NCBI RefSeq assembly: GCF_016587375.1
Contig: NZ_BNJG01000002.1
Location: 124,001 to 188,000, forward strand
Source of the DNA: Ktedonobacter robiniae
Lineage (GTDB): Bacteria > Chloroflexota > Ktedonobacteria > Ktedonobacterales > Ktedonobacteraceae
Length of the DNA stretch: 64,000 bases
Reading direction: 5' to 3'
In this document: in pieces, positions 62,085 through 64,000 of the stretch
How the letters are laid out: the number at the start of each line of letters is the position of its first letter
Position numbering within the stretch: position 1 is the first letter of the stretch
The notes under the pieces: generated by a model
Databases searched by the model: none
What the model saw: only the letters and a program-made list of their open reading frames with translations
What the model was told of the DNA's origin: nothing
Translations under genes and position numbers: made by a program

Positions 62085-62825
62085 CTAGACGATATAGACA
62101 GGCACAGCGACATGGCGAGGGTCGGGAACGAGAGGCCCTTGCTGCGCCCGCTGTTTGGCGAAGCCGAGAAACGCCGTTGGCGTACAGCCCGCCCATGTCT
62201 TGAATTCATGGATGACATGGGCCTGATCCTGATAGCCAAGATGGGAAGCGGCGTCAGCGAGAGAAGAGGCTGGCTCGTGTATCAATGCGTGAAGCAACGC
62301 CTCGAAGCGGAGGAGACGTGCGAATATCTTGGGCGATACACCGATGCACTGCTTAAATCGTCGCTCAAATTGGCGCAAGGAGAGACTGCAGTCAGCGGCG
62401 AGTGCACTCATACGGATTTGGCCTTGTGTGGTGTAAAGCAGTTCAAGTGCCGTCCGCAGGAACGTCACATCAGCAAGAGTCCAGCACGTTCGTGCGGCGT
62501 TAAAGTGCTGCGAGGAAAGCATCTGCTTGGCAGAAGAACTGCGGCGTACCGTCCCCTCCAAGGTGAGGGCAAGGCGGAGCCAGATGCCATCCCGTGGGAC
62601 AGTCAGCGGTATTGTCTGCTGATTAGGCGGGGACATCTGTTTTTGATGAACTGTACCAGGTCTTTCCATCGTGCATCTCACCTCGTCGTCTGTTCTACGA
62701 GAATCAGTTTTGTGAAGAGCTTCCCACACGGCTATTTTCACTTGGATAGAGGGGTCTTCACATGTGATGTTCTCAGAGAGATCATACCAGAGAACTCCAC
62801 CAGGAGTCTTGTCAAAAATCGACAT
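62085..62825 (-). CDS. AraC-family transcriptional regulator
   Basis: 246 residues. C-terminal AraC double helix-turn-helix: LAADCSLSLRQFERRFKQCI, VSPKIFARLLRFEALLHAL, SLADAASHLGYQDQAHVIHE and FKTWAGCTPTAFLGF. The N-terminal sensor part (residues 1-110, Trp-rich VLWYDLSENITCEDPSIQVK) is of the DUF6597/GyrI-like kind. VOC gene follows 20 bp downstream, so the two form an operon. Confidence 0.9.
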   Translation of the reverse strand: MSIFDKTPGGVLWYDLSENITCEDPSIQVKIAVWEALHKTDSRRTDDEVRCTMERPGTVHQKQMSPPNQQTIPLTVPRDGIWLRLALTLEGTVRRSSSAKQMLSSQHFNAARTCWTLADVTFLRTALELLYTTQGQIRMSALAADCSLSLRQFERRFKQCIGVSPKIFARLLRFEALLHALIHEPASSLADAASHLGYQDQAHVIHEFKTWAGCTPTAFLGFAKQRAQQGPLVPDPRHVAVPVYIV

Positions 62826-62867
62826 TTCTTTATTCTACTCTGGACTCTCTCCTGATCATGGAGTTGT

Positions 62868-63071
62868 TTGAGCCTCAATGTACTAGTCATACGACGCAAG
62901 AAAGGGGAGCGCGTTATCCTCTCTGGGAACATTCTCATTGAAGTCCTTGAGGTGGATGAAGGACGAGCAAAACTCGGGATCACCGCTCCCCCCGAGGTCA
63001 CTATCGTGCGCGAGGAATTATTGCAGCGGAAAACACCCCTCTCGAAGCCTCCTGTCACCCAACCAGAGTGA
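62868..63071 (+). CDS. csrA: Carbon storage regulator CsrA
   Basis: 67 residues, VLVIRRKKGERVILSGNILI then EVDEGRAKLGITAPPEVTI and VREEL. This gives all the beta-strands and the conserved Arg of the RNA-binding surface. CsrA binds GGA in mRNA leaders to control translation. Start: TTG 62868 is the only in-frame start upstream of the domain, with GGAG four bases before it; a GTA codon stands where canonical M-L-V-L would begin (62879). The normal ATG appears to have been lost. Divergent from the AraC gene. Confidence 0.85.
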   Translation: MSLNVLVIRRKKGERVILSGNILIEVLEVDEGRAKLGITAPPEVTIVREELLQRKTPLSKPPVTQPE

Positions 63072-63530
63072 GGCGCTTGTTCCCTTTTCAATGGAAAAGT
63101 CGTTTTTTGAGAAAGTGAGGAGAAAACATGTAACCACAACCTCTACTCGCCCGTATTACAGGAGAACAAGTGTTCTCATTCATGAGAGCCGCAGTGCATA
63201 AGAAGGGATAGCAAGAGTGGATGTTGAGTCCCTCCATCTATCCTGCTATCCTGGCGCTGCACGTGCAACAGATAGAGCCTGGCTCTCTGTCTGCACCTCA
63301 CGAGAAGACAACACGTATCCTGTGTCGACTGGTGCATGGTTCCCACCTTCTCTGGGAGGCAGGCGTCAGCACAACACAGGGCACCAAAGAGAGCACGGAG
63401 CCCCTCTTCACCGTCTTCTCCCTGCTCTGCAGAGGCAATCCTCTGTAGGTAGACGCTTCGCAATTACTGAACGCAACAACAGACCTTGTAAAACCACATC
63501 ATTTTACACACAAAGAAGAATGTGCCCGCG
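63072..63530. other. Intergenic, no confident gene
   Basis: Short frames only. Contains the ribosome site region of the recombinase gene at its right edge (AAAGAAGAA near 63513). Confidence 0.4.
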
Positions 63531-64000
63531 ATGGGGAAACGACCAGGGCTCCTTTATGAAGCGCAACAGAGGCTGGACAGTTTGATGGCGCTGGGACAGA
63601 GCCGCGCGCACGCCAAAGCCCAGGCTCGCGTCCTGGGAATCTATCACTGGCCGTTTTCTGATGGAAAGATTCACGCCTATACTACACGGACAACGTACCA
63701 GAACATCGTGATGCGCTTTTTATGCTGGTGCCGCGCAACGCATGGGACCAAACGCCTGCACGAGATCGACCAACGTGCGGATGCACTCGTCTCTGCCTAC
63801 TTGCAACTGCATGTGCAAGAGGGCTATAGTCCCTGGACACTTGCAACCACGCGCAGCGCCTTGCGCCTCTTCTTTGGCTCTCCGACTCTTGCCAGCGAGG
63901 TGCCATTACCGGCACGGCATCGAGAGGCCATTCGTCGCTCCCGTACCCCTTCTTCGCACCAGAAACGGCCTCGCTACATGTCTCCAGAAGCCTGGCAGGA
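63531..64000 (+). CDS. Tyrosine recombinase/integrase, N-terminal part (runs off window)
   Basis: At least 156 residues to the edge: LYEAQQRLDSLMALGQSRAH, HAYTTRTTYQNIVMRFLCWC, EIDQRADALVSAYLQLHVQE and WTLATTRSALRLFFG, which form the SAM-like core-binding domain of phage/plasmid integrases. The catalytic domain would lie beyond 64000. ATG 63531 has only a moderate AAGAAGAA site. Indicates that a mobile element continues to the right. Confidence 0.65.
   Translation, partial: MGKRPGLLYEAQQRLDSLMALGQSRAHAKAQARVLGIYHWPFSDGKIHAYTTRTTYQNIVMRFLCWCRATHGTKRLHEIDQRADALVSAYLQLHVQEGYSPWTLATTRSALRLFFGSPTLASEVPLPARHREAIRRSRTPSSHQKRPRYMSPEAWQ

Noticed and set aside
62065..62196. N-terminal extension of the VOC protein
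   Set aside because: Arg-rich antisense of the AraC gene end; ATG 62064 fits the family start.
1..64000. tRNA and rRNA genes
   Set aside because: No cloverleaf with a TpsiC (GGTTCGANTCC) arm or rRNA-like stretch was seen by eye on either strand; a covariance search (tRNAscan-SE) would be decisive.

Overview
The window looks like chromosomal accessory DNA from a Ktedonobacteria-type Chloroflexota bacterium. This is inferred from the gene families and not from a marker gene: MalT-like LuxR proteins, NarL-type kinase/regulator pairs, F420-linked luciferase-like enzymes, DUF6220 and DUF5984 proteins, HEAT and LRR proteins, caspase-NACHT proteins, and a high load of broken insertion sequences. 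I saw no rRNA, tRNA or CRISPR array. Most genes stand alone or in pairs, and many are truncated, frameshifted or interrupted.

Region 1 (1-8.5 kb): a remnant of an MNIO (DUF692) operon with a small Cys-rich peptide gene, cut off at its 5' side by an IS3 transposase tail that itself carries a group II intron fragment; an ECF sigma/anti-sigma pair; a zinc-less alcohol dehydrogenase divergent from an XRE regulator, with twin operator-like repeats between them; and a decayed sensor kinase.

Region 2 (8.46-16.48 kb): a response-regulator gene is split by a 7,331-bp transposon at 8888-16218. The transposon has 27-bp imperfect terminal inverted repeats and an exact 8-bp target duplication (GTTCTTTT). 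Its transposase is ISL3-type. Its cargo is a 908-residue MalT-like regulator, a frameshifted cupredoxin lipoprotein, a DUF6220 membrane protein, a PadR-tail protein, a partial VOC protein and a transposase/cytosine-methyltransferase chimera. Removing the insert restores one open frame.

Region 3 (16.5-32.4 kb): small enzymes (YdeI-like, DUF1801, PPOX and LLM F420 enzymes, MFS exporter, dehydrogenase-like and hydrolase-like proteins, a CrtI-like oxidoreductase, DUF5984, PP2C phosphatase) separated by several very long perfect hairpins and by IS200/IS605-like and IS21-like debris.

Region 4 (32.6-46.1 kb): two-part accessory cluster with an LRR protein, a ClpB-like protein lacking both Walker motifs, a Rep_trans replication-protein fragment, a HEAT protein, a Mth938-like protein, an ABC exporter pair divergent from a NarL-type two-component system, and an IS21 IstB gene.

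Region 5 (46.2-52.0 kb): the most striking locus. A two-gene operon with a 4-bp overlap encodes a small membrane protein resembling the effector-associated constant component EACC1 and a 1,796-residue caspase-NACHT-HEAT protein with about 26 nearly uniform 31-residue repeats. It has the design of an NTP-dependent prokaryotic conflict (immune/cell suicide) system and is surrounded by gene fragments.

Region 6 (52-64 kb): hydrolase fragment, small hypotheticals, a Pyr4/PaxB-like membrane protein, a second copy of the LRR gene, a class III CoA-transferase, HxlR, LLM, VOC and AraC genes, an IS630 element with a frameshift, a CsrA gene and the start of a tyrosine recombinase running off the right edge.
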